Below, piece after piece: positions 41,515-49,598 of a stretch of DNA of 53,153 nt. The stretch lies in the NCBI GenBank assembly GCA_910589315.1, contig CAJUTB010000019.1, positions 1 to 53,153 on the forward strand, in the 5' to 3' direction. The translations under genes and the position numbers were made by a program. The notes under the pieces are model-generated. The model had not been told where the DNA came from. It saw nothing but the letters and a program-made list of their open reading frames with translations, and made no database searches. This DNA is from an uncultured Oscillibacter sp. Lineage in GTDB: Bacteria; Bacillota; Clostridia; Oscillospirales; Oscillospiraceae. Numbering within the stretch: position 1 is the first letter of the stretch; the number at the start of each line of letters is the position of its first letter.

Positions 41515-41599
41515 CCGTCGAAATGCACAAAAAGGGTCTGGGGCAGGCGTTGGCCGAGAAACGGCGGCCCCGGCAAACCTTGCGGGGGCCGCTTGTTTT

Positions 41600-42394
41600 T
41601 CAAGATAACAACAGCTTATCGTCCGCCTCGTCGGAACCGCTCACCTTGCTGAACAGCTCCAAAAGCTGCGGAACGGTCAATTTCTTTTTCTCCTCGCCGG
41701 AAACGTCAATCAAAATTTTGCCGTCATACATCATAATCAGACGGTTGCCGTGGGCAATGGCGTCTTTCATGTTATGCGTGACCATCATTGTGGTCAGATG
41801 GCTTTCCGAAACAATCCGGTCCGACAGGTCCAGAACTTTTGCCGCGGTTTTCGGGTCCAGGGCGGCGGTGTGTTCGTCCAGAAGCAGCAGCTTCGGCTTT
41901 TGCAGGGAGGCCATCAGGAGCGTCAGGGCCTGCCGCTGTCCGCCGGAGAGAAGGCCCACCTTGCTGGTAAGCCGGTCTTCCAGGCCTAGGTCCAGCTTTT
42001 GCAGCATGTCCTGATACCGGTTTTTTTCGTCTTTCGTCACACCCCAGCCAAGACCCCGCCGCTGTCCGCGCCGGGCCGCCAGAGCCAGATTTTCCAGAAT
42101 CTGCATGGTAGGGGCCGTGCCCAGCATGGGGTCCTGAAAGACCCGCCCGATATACGGCGCGCGCTTGTACTCCGGCAGGTGCGTCACGTCCGTGCCGCCG
42201 ATGGAGATTGTGCCCGCGTCTACCTGCCACGTGCCCGCTACGGCGTTGAGCATGGTGGATTTGCCTGCTCCGTTGCCGCCGATCACCGTGCAGAAATCGC
42301 CGTCGTTCAGCGTCAGACTCACGCCCCGCAGGGCCTGTTTTTCGTTCACCGTTCCTGCGTTGAAGGTTTTCCAGATTTCCTTGATCTCAAGCAT
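41600..42394 (-). CDS. trpZ: ABC transporter ATPase, TrpZ-like (second copy)
   Basis: 264 residues: Walker A GGNGAGKST, signature LSGGQRQ, Walker B LLLLDEHTAALD and the H-loop MVTHNM. The C-terminus has a short extension (SKVSGSDEADDKLLLS). It overlaps the permease stop by 8 bases (ATGCTTGA), the same overlap as in the T-box copy. A GC-rich hairpin at 41564-41592 lies beyond it, without a clear U-tract in this direction. Confidence 0.9.
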   Translation of the reverse strand: MLEIKEIWKTFNAGTVNEKQALRGVSLTLNDGDFCTVIGGNGAGKSTMLNAVAGTWQVDAGTISIGGTDVTHLPEYKRAPYIGRVFQDPMLGTAPTMQILENLALAARRGQRRGLGWGVTKDEKNRYQDMLQKLDLGLEDRLTSKVGLLSGGQRQALTLLMASLQKPKLLLLDEHTAALDPKTAAKVLDLSDRIVSESHLTTMMVTHNMKDAIAHGNRLIMMYDGKILIDVSGEEKKKLTVPQLLELFSKVSGSDEADDKLLLS

Positions 42395-43337
42395 GGCGCG
42401 CGCCTCCTGTCTTGACCGCCGGGCGGAGATATTTGCCTTTCCAATAGGGAATGGAGAGGAAGACCGCCACCACCAGGGCGGAGAGCAGTTTCAGATAATT
42501 GGCGTTGAGGCCCATGGCCAGCACCGCCTGGATGACGATATAATACAAAATCGCGCCGATGGACACGGCCAGGAGTTTCAGCGCAAAGTTGTGGAAAATC
42601 CGGCTGAACAGCACTTGGCCGATGATCACGGAGGCAAGGCCAATGACAATGGCTCCCCGGCCCATGTTGATCTCGCTCGCGCTCTGGAACTGGGCCAGCA
42701 GCGCGCCGGAGAGGGCGACCAGGCCATTGGAGAGCATCAGTCCCAGGACCTTGGTGAAATCCGTGTTGATGCCCTGGGCACGGGCCATGTTCTGATTCGA
42801 GCCGGTTGCCCGGAGGGCGCAGCCGAGTTCTGTGCCGAAGAACCAGTACAGCACGGCAATGAGCGCGGCGGTGAAGATGCCGACCACTAGAATCGGGTGG
42901 CGGTAAAAGGGCCGGTTCCCTTTCGCCACGTCCTGAACAAACCGCAGGGATACCAGGAGCTTATCCAGAAAATCGTTGTTGGTGACGTTGATGGCAACGG
43001 TGGATTTCATATCCATAATCGCCAGGTTGATGGACCAGAGGCCCAATTGGGTGAGAATTCCGGACAGAATTGCCGGGATGCCGCAGAAGGTGTGCAGAAT
43101 ACCCGTGACCAATCCGGCCAGCATTCCTGCGGCCAGGGCGGCCAGCATGGCAAACCAAAGGTTTATGCCGTTGGTGAACAGCATGACAAAGACTGCCGCG
43201 CCGGTGCAGAAGGAGCCGTCTACCGTCAGATCAGCGATGTCCAGCAGCTTGTAGGTAATGTAGACGCCGATGGCCATGATGCCCCAGATCAGTCCCTGGG
43301 ACACCGCGCCGGGCAGCGCGGTGATGAAATTCAACAT
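42387..43337 (-). CDS. trpY: ABC transporter permease, TrpY-like (second copy)
   Basis: 316 residues of the BPD_transp_2 type: LPGAVSQGLIWGIMAIGVYITYKLLDIADLTVDGSFCTGAAVF at the N-terminus, TELGCALRATGSNQNMARAQGIN in the ATPase-contact loop, then further membrane segments to AILYYIVIQAVLAMGLN. Eight to nine helices. It is clearly a paralogue of 38139-39080. GAGGGGA lies upstream at a slightly long spacing. Confidence 0.9.
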   Translation of the reverse strand: MLNFITALPGAVSQGLIWGIMAIGVYITYKLLDIADLTVDGSFCTGAAVFVMLFTNGINLWFAMLAALAAGMLAGLVTGILHTFCGIPAILSGILTQLGLWSINLAIMDMKSTVAINVTNNDFLDKLLVSLRFVQDVAKGNRPFYRHPILVVGIFTAALIAVLYWFFGTELGCALRATGSNQNMARAQGINTDFTKVLGLMLSNGLVALSGALLAQFQSASEINMGRGAIVIGLASVIIGQVLFSRIFHNFALKLLAVSIGAILYYIVIQAVLAMGLNANYLKLLSALVVAVFLSIPYWKGKYLRPAVKTGGARHA

Positions 43338-43462
43338 AATTGCATTCTTCCCCTCTCCTTGAACGCGGACGGTCTTGTATAAATGTGCCTCGTTCGCTTA
43401 CTGGATGGATTTCCATAGGCGGCGGAAGGGGAATGTTCTCCTTCCGCCGCATTGCCGTTCCA

Positions 43463-44515
43463 TTATTCGGCGGAGATGACCTCGTAGCCGTCGGGCGCGG
43501 TCAAGCCCAGGCTGGTGCAGATGGACTCATTATATTTTTTGGTGAACTGGGGGGCGTATTCGATGGCCATGGTGGTGATGTCGGCCTTGCCGGTGAGGAT
43601 GTCGGCGGCCATTTGACCGGCCTTGTAGCCGATGTCATAGTAGCTGATGGAAAGGGTAGCCACGCCGCAGCCGCCGCAGATGCCTTCCTCGCCCGCGATG
43701 ATGGGGATACCCGCAGGACGGCAGATGTTGTCGATCACGCCGGTGTTGTCGGCGCAGGTGTTGTCGGTGGGGACATACAGTACGTCGCTGTTGCTGGCGG
43801 CGTTCTGGGTGACGGAAGCCATGTCGTTTGTATCAGAGAAGGGATATTGGGTGCAGGTGTAGCCCAGTTTTTCCAGCTCGGCCTGAACGTTGTCCACCTG
43901 ATACTGGCTGTTGGGTTCGCCGGAGCAGTAGAGGAGGCCGACGTTTTTGGCGTCGGGGAACCACTCCTTCACCATCGCGGCCTGCTGATCCAGGGGAGCG
44001 AGGTCGGAGGTGCCGGAGATATTGTTGCCCACGGTGCCGGAGAAGTTCTCAATTCCCAGGGCCACGCCGTATTCGGTAATGGAGGTGCCGAGGATGGGGA
44101 TATCCGCCGTAGCGGCGGCGGCGGCCTGAAGAGAGGACGTGGCGTTGGCGAGAATCAGGTCCACACCGGAGGAAACGAAGTTGTTGGCGATGGTGGCGCA
44201 GGTGGCGGAATCGCCCGCGGCGTTGTTGACGGTAATGTTGACGTTTTCCTCGCCCAGCAATTCCTTTACGGCGTCCTGGAAGCCCTCGGTAGCGGCGTCC
44301 AGCGCGGGATGCGGGGCAAGCTGGCAAACGCCGATTTCATAGGTTTCGCCGGACGCGCCGCCGGAGGCGTCGTTTCCGCCGGCGGGTTCCTGGGTGTCCT
44401 GGGGCGCCTGGGAATCGCCGGAGGTCTGGTCGGAACCGCCGTCGTTTCCGCCGCAGGCGGCCAGGCTCAGGACCAGGACGCCTGCCAAAATGAGTGCAAG
44501 CAGTTTCTTTTTCAT
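43463..44515 (-). CDS. trpX: TrpX-like ABC substrate-binding lipoprotein (second copy)
   Basis: 350 residues: a lipobox LAAC (near residue 20), a Gly/Asp/Gln/Ser-rich linker to about 55, then YEIGVCQLAPHPALDAATEGFQDAVKELLG, ILANATSSLQAAAAATADIPILGTSITEYG, TSDLAPLDQQAAMVKEWFPDAKNVGLLYCSGEPNSQYQ, and APQFTKKYNESICTSLGL. Same TrpX family as 40043-41059. The start at 44515 has AGGAG 8 bases upstream. No T-box precedes this copy; a structured RNA and a promoter overlapping a terminator do. Confidence 0.9.
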   Translation of the reverse strand: MKKKLLALILAGVLVLSLAACGGNDGGSDQTSGDSQAPQDTQEPAGGNDASGGASGETYEIGVCQLAPHPALDAATEGFQDAVKELLGEENVNITVNNAAGDSATCATIANNFVSSGVDLILANATSSLQAAAAATADIPILGTSITEYGVALGIENFSGTVGNNISGTSDLAPLDQQAAMVKEWFPDAKNVGLLYCSGEPNSQYQVDNVQAELEKLGYTCTQYPFSDTNDMASVTQNAASNSDVLYVPTDNTCADNTGVIDNICRPAGIPIIAGEEGICGGCGVATLSISYYDIGYKAGQMAADILTGKADITTMAIEYAPQFTKKYNESICTSLGLTAPDGYEVISAE

Positions 44516-44539
44516 GATACAATCTCCTAACTCGAAAAA

Positions 44540-44567
44540 ATTATACAAAAAGCGGCTCTGCCGTCAA
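44540..44567 (-). promoter_or_regulatory. promoter of the second TrpX-type operon, overlapping a terminator
   Basis: TTGACG (44567-44562) and TATAAT (44545-44540) are separated by 16 bases. The -35 box lies in the terminator loop and the -10 in the U-rich tail just after it. Confidence 0.65.
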
Positions 44568-44745
44568 AGACAGAGCCGCTTTCCATAACTGCCGCGTCAA
44601 CCGGACAGCCCTGTCCTATTTCCATGCTCAAAACGGCCCGCATAGCGGACCTTGCTAAAGCGGAAATAGGAGGTGAATTGGCTGCGCATAGAGGTAAGCC
44701 CCTTTCTGCCGGTTGCATACCGCTTCCCTGGCGGTGTTTTTTTCT
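44547..44745 (-). ncRNA. structured non-coding RNA ahead of the second trp importer
   Basis: About 200 nt between a promoter (44752-44780) and a terminator. Nested helices: AACCGG/CCGGTT (44714-44709 with 44604-44599), CAGCC/GGCTG (44684-44680 with 44610-44606), CCTATTTCC/GGAAATAGG (44670-44662 with 44623-44615) and GGTCCGC/GCGGGCC (44651-44645 with 44641-44635), plus a small ACCGC/GCGGT hairpin near the 5' end. The strand opposite carries AGGAGGTG, so this RNA contains CACCTCCT, complementary to the ribosome-binding consensus. No recognised class. It is not a T-box. A frame open across it (44527-44787) is treated as a by-product. Confidence 0.7.
44551..44580 (-). terminator. terminator of the structured RNA
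   Basis: AGCGGCTCTG / CAGAGCCGCT with a 10-base loop, followed by TTTTTG on the minus strand. The importer promoter is embedded in it. Confidence 0.85.
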
Positions 44746-44751
44746 TTTAAC

Positions 44752-44780
44752 ACCATACAGCTTTAAAGGGATAAAGTCAA
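44752..44780 (-). promoter_or_regulatory. promoter of the structured RNA
   Basis: TTGACT (44780-44775) and TATGGT (44757-44752) separated by 17 bases, a fair sigma-A match. Confidence 0.6.
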
Positions 44781-44880
44781 CCGTCATTTTCTACAAAATC
44801 GTGGGAAATTTTCTTGACTTCCCGGTTATGCGGGTCCGCGCCCCGTCTGCCGCGGCGCGGCGTCCCGACGCAAACGGAAA

Positions 44881-44911
44881 GGCCGGACAACCGAAAATGG
44901 GTTGTCCGGCC
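44881..44911. terminator. terminator after the HSP90-like operon
   Basis: GGCCGGACAACC / GGTTGTCCGGCC with a 7-base loop; on the minus strand TTTCCG follows, and on the plus strand CTTTTTAT follows, so it is bidirectional. Confidence 0.8.
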
Positions 44912-44963
44912 CTTTTTATCCGCCCAAAGAAGGCGGATATGTCCGATATTTTCGGGCGTGGCG

Positions 44964-46049
44964 TCAGGTAAGCGTCAAGTCCTTTGCAAAGTAATCGCTT
45001 TCGTTCCGCTTGTCGAAGGCGGCCCCGATCCGGGACGCGTTCTCATAGAACCAATCCGCCAGTTCCTTCGGCGCGTAGACGCCGTCCGCCCGGAACAGCG
45101 GGAACCATCCCGGCAGCGCAAGTTCCACGGATTCGGAGGTTTTTGCCAGTTCCCGGAAGCAGGCCCACGCGCCCTTGAAAAAGTCATACAGCTTTTTCTG
45201 GTCCCACATACTCTCTGCCCATATCAGACGCTTTTCCAGCAGCTTGACCGCCCGGTCCAGATCGTCCGTCTGCGCCCAGCAGCGGATGATCGCGCCCAGA
45301 TAACTCAAATCGTTCCGGTCCCGGTCCGCCTTGCGGTAGAGCTTGTTGGCATACGCCTTGGCCCGGTCCATCTCCCTGCGGTCCAGAGCGTCTTCCAAAT
45401 ACGCCAGCCAGTACCGGTGGGGCGTGTCGTTGCAAAACCAGATCCGCCCAGCTTCCATAGGTTTTGCATAGTCGTCCGCCGCGGCCCGGTCGCCAATCAA
45501 AAGGCACATCCGCACAGCGTTGCTCCGTTCGCAGGCCCGGCAGTCGGAAAGCCCGTCCCGTCCGGTGCGCCAGAATTTCCGGAAGTAAATAAACGCCTGC
45601 TCTTTGTCGACATACTGCCAGAAATTACACATCTGCCACCAATAGGTACGAAGGCCGATGTGATATTCCTGCACCAGCGCGCGAAACTGTTTCATCAATT
45701 CCTCCCATTGTTCTTTCGGAACCTGGGGCAGGTTTACAATCGGGTCCAGGCCCATTTGGGTGATCATAAGATACATTTCCGGCGCGCCGTCGGCGGAACG
45801 TTCATAGAGAACGTCCGAATGTTCCTGGAAAATGGAGGCGAATTCCGCCGCCACCGGCATGGCCTTGGGCGGGTCGTCATGGAAGGTTGCCTGACAGGCG
45901 TAATCGTACCGCAGAAGCATTCGCCAATAGTGCTCTCCCGCCTCGTCGGCCTGCCGGATTGCATCCTGAAGCACGGCCATCCGCGGGCCGCCTTCGGACT
46001 GCTTTTGGGCGGCCGCATACAGCGCGTCGCCATTGAACCGTTTTGCCAT
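44964..46049 (-). CDS. helical-repeat-like protein B of the HSP90-like operon
   Basis: 361 residues. Almost entirely predicted alpha helix with pairs of about 34 residues (DALYAAAQKQSEGGPRMAVLQDAIRQADEAGEHYW..., YLAYLEDALDRREMDRAKAYANKLYRKADRD..., DLDRAVKLLEKRLIWAESMWDQKKLYDFFKGAW), consistent with a TPR-like solenoid. No catalytic motif. Strong identity by eye to the preceding gene, including RFNG at the start, QATFHDDPPKAMP, and WDQKKLYDFFKGAW and LFRADGVY near the end, so the two are tandem duplicates. AAAGGATGG precedes the ATG and the gap to the preceding stop is 14 bases. The open frame runs to 47147 only because it reads through another gene. Partner of the HSP90-like ATPase is inferred from the operon. 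Confidence 0.85.
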   Translation of the reverse strand: MAKRFNGDALYAAAQKQSEGGPRMAVLQDAIRQADEAGEHYWRMLLRYDYACQATFHDDPPKAMPVAAEFASIFQEHSDVLYERSADGAPEMYLMITQMGLDPIVNLPQVPKEQWEELMKQFRALVQEYHIGLRTYWWQMCNFWQYVDKEQAFIYFRKFWRTGRDGLSDCRACERSNAVRMCLLIGDRAAADDYAKPMEAGRIWFCNDTPHRYWLAYLEDALDRREMDRAKAYANKLYRKADRDRNDLSYLGAIIRCWAQTDDLDRAVKLLEKRLIWAESMWDQKKLYDFFKGAWACFRELAKTSESVELALPGWFPLFRADGVYAPKELADWFYENASRIGAAFDKRNESDYFAKDLTLT

Positions 46050-46063
46050 GAAAAACCATCCTT

Positions 46064-47140
46064 TCACCCCATCGCTTTCGCGAGGTTGTCTGCAAAATAA
46101 CGGGCCCGGTTCCGCTGGTCGAACCGCTCTCCGATGTTCTTTGCCTGCTGGTAGAACCAAACCGCCAGCTCCGGCGCGTCGTAAACGCCGTCCGCCCGGT
46201 ACAGCGGGAATTTCTCCGGCAGGCGGAGTTTCAGCTGCTTCCGGTCCGCCTCCCGGAAGCAGACCCAGGCGGCCTTGTAAAAGTCGTACAGCCATTTCTG
46301 GTCCCACATACCGAAGGTCCATTCCAGCCGCCGGGAAAACAGCGCGAGAGCCTGCTTGGTGTCCGCCAGTCCCCAGCAGCGCAACACGGAGGAAATATAG
46401 CTCAGATCGCCCCGGTCGCGCTCCCCGATTTTCTGGAGCTTTTGGGCGTAGGGGATGGCCTCGTCCAGCCTGCCGCGGTCCAGAGCGTCGTCCAGATATA
46501 TCTGGTTCAGCTGCTGGAAGGTACTGCCGCAAGGCGAAATCCGCCGCTCCAGAAGCGGCTTTGCATAACGGTCCGCCGTCTCCCGGTCGCCCAGGGCCAG
46601 ATAAAGCTCCGCCGCACGGGTGTGCTCGCAGGCCACGCAGTCGGAGACTTTGTCCTTGGGGGCGCGCCAGGCGGTTTCCAGGCACTTTTTCGCCTGCTGA
46701 ATGTCGGCGTACTGCCACCGGAAAAACATCTCCCACCAGTAGACCTGTTCCCCGAGTCCGAAACGCCGGGTCAGGTCCCGGAATTTGGCCAGCATGGCCT
46801 CGTATTGCTCCAAGGGAATCTGCGGAAGCCGTACCGCCGGTTCGATACCCATTTCCATCACATACAGATACGCCTGCGGACCAAAAACCGTCCGTTGGGC
46901 CTCCTCGAAGTGGCCGTCGTAAATGGAGCTGAATTCCGCCGCCATAGGCATAGCCTTGGGCGCGTCGTCGTGGAACGTTGCCTGATAGATGTAAGTATAC
47001 CGGAAATGCAGACGCCAGTATAGCTCTCCCGCCTCGTCGGCCTGCTGGATGGCGTCCAGCAGGGCGGCCATTTTCGACGCGCCGTCCGGCAGGCGTTCTA
47101 TGACGTTTTGGATTGCCCGCCCGTTGAATCGGTTTTTCAA
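46064..47140 (-). CDS. helical-repeat-like protein A of the HSP90-like operon
   Basis: 358 residues; starts RFNGRAIQNVIERLPDGASKM after the initiator region. Predicted TPR-like helical repeats (DAIQQADEAGELYWRLHFRY, LAYLDDALDRGRLDEAIPYAQKLQ-type pairs), a QATFHDDAPKAMPMAAEFSS box and the C-terminal WDQKWLYDFYKAAW and LYRADGVY boxes. The start codon is TTG at 47140 and overlaps the HSP90-like stop as TTGA; AAAGGGGG 8 bases upstream is its ribosome binding site. Tight coupling to the ATPase gene suggests stoichiometric expression. Confidence 0.85.
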   Translation of the reverse strand: MKNRFNGRAIQNVIERLPDGASKMAALLDAIQQADEAGELYWRLHFRYTYIYQATFHDDAPKAMPMAAEFSSIYDGHFEEAQRTVFGPQAYLYVMEMGIEPAVRLPQIPLEQYEAMLAKFRDLTRRFGLGEQVYWWEMFFRWQYADIQQAKKCLETAWRAPKDKVSDCVACEHTRAAELYLALGDRETADRYAKPLLERRISPCGSTFQQLNQIYLDDALDRGRLDEAIPYAQKLQKIGERDRGDLSYISSVLRCWGLADTKQALALFSRRLEWTFGMWDQKWLYDFYKAAWVCFREADRKQLKLRLPEKFPLYRADGVYDAPELAVWFYQQAKNIGERFDQRNRARYFADNLAKAMG

Positions 47141-48906
47141 AGTCCATCCCCCTTTCCCGCCCCGCCGGCGAATTCCACCAGACGTAAAAGCTCCTGGTTC
47201 AGCACTTTCATCTCTCCGCCCCGCAGGGGATGTCCGCCCGCCATCAAGGCTTGGACATATAACACCCGGACGATGCTCTGCAAAAGCGTTTGGTTCGGGT
47301 TTTCCGCCAGCTGCCGGATCAGGGGACTGTTTTGGTTGAGGTAAAGCGTGGACAGGGGCCGCGCGTCCACGCTGTCCAGCAAAGAGGTCAGCGCGCCGGA
47401 GAATATCCCGCCCCGGTTGCTGTCCTGAATGGTCTGAATCTGCCGGAGAAACTGCACATCGTCGCTGATGACGTACAGCGCGGGCAGGTCTGCGGGAAGA
47501 AACCGCCGCAGCTCGGCGCGGCAGTCGAACTCCCGAAGGCCGTGGTCCGCCGCTTGCAGGAGGCGGAAGGCCGTTTCCTCGCCCGATGCAGACGGCATAT
47601 CCAGCACGAGGTCCATCTGGTCCTCCCGCAGCGGTTCCAGCGGAAGAGAATAGATGTGGGCCAGCTTGGCGATCAGTTCTTCGTCGGAGGCATATCCGGT
47701 GCAGATGAGCAGTTTTCCCTGTGCCATAAATACCGGCCGCAGCTGCTTGAATTTTGGCACGGAATGTACCCAGGCCCCGAATTTCACCTTTTTCAGCGCG
47801 CCGCCGGTCATGGCGCCCTCGGAGGTCTCAAAGGGCAGATAGTCGATGAACAGCCGGAACAGATCCTCATCCCAGATGGCCATGGCCTTAATGGCTTCCG
47901 CGTGGACGTTCACAATCTGCTGGAGACGTTCCGGATCGTTCCGGGACAATTCCGCCAGATAAATGCCGATGGCCTGGGCGAATTCCTCCCGGGCAAGATC
48001 CAGCTCCTGATCTTCATAAAAATCTTCCCGGGAAGCGGTGGGGCGCAGTCCCTGGGTGTTCAGGAAGCACCGCAGGAAAAAGGCCCAGGGGGGAAGGAGG
48101 GTGTCTCCCTGTTCCGTCAGCAGCATCTGCTTGAGGTAAATCCGGTGCCCGTTTTTGACGCTGGCCCCGGTCCGGTAGGGAAGGACATAGGCGACGCCGC
48201 TGACATGGGGCGTCTGAATGGGAATGGCGTCCAGGAATTCGTCTCCGAACAGCCACTCGCCAAAGGCCAGAAGCTGGCTCCGGCTGACTTCCGAAAAGTT
48301 CTCCGGGATGGCGTTCAGCCGTTCCGGGTCTCCGGACAGATACACGGGGACGGGCAGCGCAAGGCCGTAATACTGCACCAGTTCCCGCACGGCGCCGGCC
48401 TGGAAGTAATCTTCTGCGCCGGGCTTGGCGGTCAGCAGAACGCCGGTGCCCTCGGGGCAGTCTTCCAGGGGTTCCAGGGTGTAGGTGCCGTCGGCCCGGC
48501 CGGTCCAGACGTGTCCCGCGCCTCCGGCGGGGCGGGTATGGACCTCGATGGTGTCCGACACCATGAAGCAGGCCAGCAGGCCAATGCCGAAACGGCCAAT
48601 GAAATCCTCGGGAATTCTGCCGTTCACCAGCTCGGTTTTAGAGGACTGACCGATCACCGCCAGAAAACGGTGAATTCCCTCCTCGTCCAGTCCCGCGCCG
48701 TTGTCCTGAAAGCGCATCCGGCGTCCCGGTTCCAGGGAAATGGTGATCTTCCCGCCCGTCCAGCGGGGGGACTGCTTCTGCCGCAGCGTAATGGCGTCCA
48801 CGCCGTTTTGCAGCAGCTCTCTTAAAAACACATCGGGGCTTTTATAGAGGTGATTGGACAGCACGTCCAAAATTCCCCCGAGGTTGACTTGAAAGCGAAA
48901 ATCCAT
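47137..48906 (-). CDS. HSP90-like (HtpG-related) ATPase
   Basis: 589 residues. The N-terminal Bergerat ATPase fold is recognisable: ELLQNGVDA (Glu30, Asn34, Asp37; HtpG ELISNASDA), DNGAGLDEE (Asp68, Gly70) and GRFGIGLLACFMVSD (HtpG GQFGVGFYSAFMVAD). A middle domain follows, with YLKQMLL, RPTASREDFYED and LRELL-like helices, and the C-terminal dimer helix region is shorter than in HtpG (624 in E. coli). It thus belongs to a diverged HSP90 subfamily. The start at 48906 has GGAGG 8 bases upstream; the open extension to 49068 has none and contains the promoter. First of a three-gene operon with two TPR-like proteins. Client proteins are unknown. Confidence 0.85.
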   Translation of the reverse strand: MDFRFQVNLGGILDVLSNHLYKSPDVFLRELLQNGVDAITLRQKQSPRWTGGKITISLEPGRRMRFQDNGAGLDEEGIHRFLAVIGQSSKTELVNGRIPEDFIGRFGIGLLACFMVSDTIEVHTRPAGGAGHVWTGRADGTYTLEPLEDCPEGTGVLLTAKPGAEDYFQAGAVRELVQYYGLALPVPVYLSGDPERLNAIPENFSEVSRSQLLAFGEWLFGDEFLDAIPIQTPHVSGVAYVLPYRTGASVKNGHRIYLKQMLLTEQGDTLLPPWAFFLRCFLNTQGLRPTASREDFYEDQELDLAREEFAQAIGIYLAELSRNDPERLQQIVNVHAEAIKAMAIWDEDLFRLFIDYLPFETSEGAMTGGALKKVKFGAWVHSVPKFKQLRPVFMAQGKLLICTGYASDEELIAKLAHIYSLPLEPLREDQMDLVLDMPSASGEETAFRLLQAADHGLREFDCRAELRRFLPADLPALYVISDDVQFLRQIQTIQDSNRGGIFSGALTSLLDSVDARPLSTLYLNQNSPLIRQLAENPNQTLLQSIVRVLYVQALMAGGHPLRGGEMKVLNQELLRLVEFAGGAGKGDGL

Positions 48907-48939
48907 GAAAATGCCTCCCGGTTCAATGTTCCAAGTCCC

Positions 48940-48968
48940 ATTATACCACGCTTTTCCAGGGGCGGCAA
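48940..48968 (-). promoter_or_regulatory. promoter of the HSP90-like operon
   Basis: TTGCCG (48968-48963) and TATAAT (48945-48940) separated by 17 bases, 34 bases from the start codon. No CIRCE is visible. Confidence 0.75.
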
Positions 48969-49071
48969 GAGAAAAGCCTGGCCTCCGTGGGCAGACTTTT
49001 TGGTGTTGTTTCGGGGCGGCTAAGCAAAAATCAGACGTTTTCCGGAGAGAACCAATTTTATCAAACATACA

Positions 49072-49100
49072 TTGCGATTCGAAAACCGCTGTGATAAAAT
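49072..49100 (+). promoter_or_regulatory. promoter of the 49137 gene
   Basis: TTGCGA (49072-49077) and TAAAAT (49095-49100) separated by 17 bases, 37 bases before the ATG. Confidence 0.6.
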
Positions 49101-49136
49101 AAGAGCTGAACTTTGAACGTTAAGGAGGGCTGTCCG

Positions 49137-49496
49137 ATGCAGGAAGCTGTAAGGAAATTGCAAACATTCGGAGCGCCGCCGGAGGGTTTTGAGGACGATA
49201 CGTTTCCCGGCGAGGATATCATTCAAATATGGGACGAGTGGACGGAAGCGGTGGATTCCATAAAAAGACCGGTCACATGGGAAGAAGCCGAAATCCTGAT
49301 CCGGTGTTGTCCCACCGACCACATGGCAGGGGTGGAATGGACCCTGCTGCATTGTATCGAAAGCGTTTTCAAGCCGGATGCCGTGGAGAATTTTCGGAAT
49401 CTTATTGAAGGGTGCAACTCGGACATGATGAAGAATCTGCTTTTGCAACGGTTGCAAAATTACATTAGCGAAAGGGACGAGGAACCTTCCGCTTAA
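49137..49496 (+). CDS. uncharacterised 119-residue protein
   Basis: No family recognised. AAGGAGGG lies 8 bases before the ATG. The protein is acidic and helical with an aromatic centre: PPEGFEDDTFPGEDIIQIWDEWTEAVDSI, EEAEILIRCCPTDHMAGVEWTLLHCIESV, and DMMKNLLLQRLQNYISERDEE. The helical organisation resembles contact-system immunity proteins or HEAT-like solenoids, but this is only impression. It has its own promoter and lies divergent to the HSP90-like operon. Confidence 0.7.
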   Translation: MQEAVRKLQTFGAPPEGFEDDTFPGEDIIQIWDEWTEAVDSIKRPVTWEEAEILIRCCPTDHMAGVEWTLLHCIESVFKPDAVENFRNLIEGCNSDMMKNLLLQRLQNYISERDEEPSA

Positions 49497-49540
49497 AAAG
49501 AGAACGGAGGTCAGCTCCGGCAAAAACAACAAAAAATCAG

Positions 49541-49569
49541 TTGACATTTCAGCGGAAGGGCAGCATAAT
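49541..49569 (+). promoter_or_regulatory. promoter of the pyrophosphatase gene
   Basis: Consensus TTGACA (49541-49546) and CATAAT (49564-49569) separated by 17 bases, 29 bases before the ATG. Confidence 0.75.
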
Positions 49570-49598
49570 GAAGGATATCCACGGAAAGGGGAAAACCT

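Noticed and set aside
41564..41592. A GC-rich hairpin after the second ATPase as terminator
   Set aside because: GCGGCCCC/GGGGCCGC pairs, but a T run follows only on the plus strand, where no gene ends; kept out of the feature list as a terminator for the minus-strand operon.
44527..44787. An 86-codon frame across the structured RNA
   Set aside because: No ribosome binding site at its start; the region is explained by nested helices, a promoter and a terminator. The translated text looks non-random in places, so conservation should be checked.
46050..47147. A frame joining the helical-repeat-like B gene to upstream sequence (to 47147)
   Set aside because: The upstream part is the shifted frame of protein A and shows compositional noise; the ATG at 46049 has a ribosome binding site.
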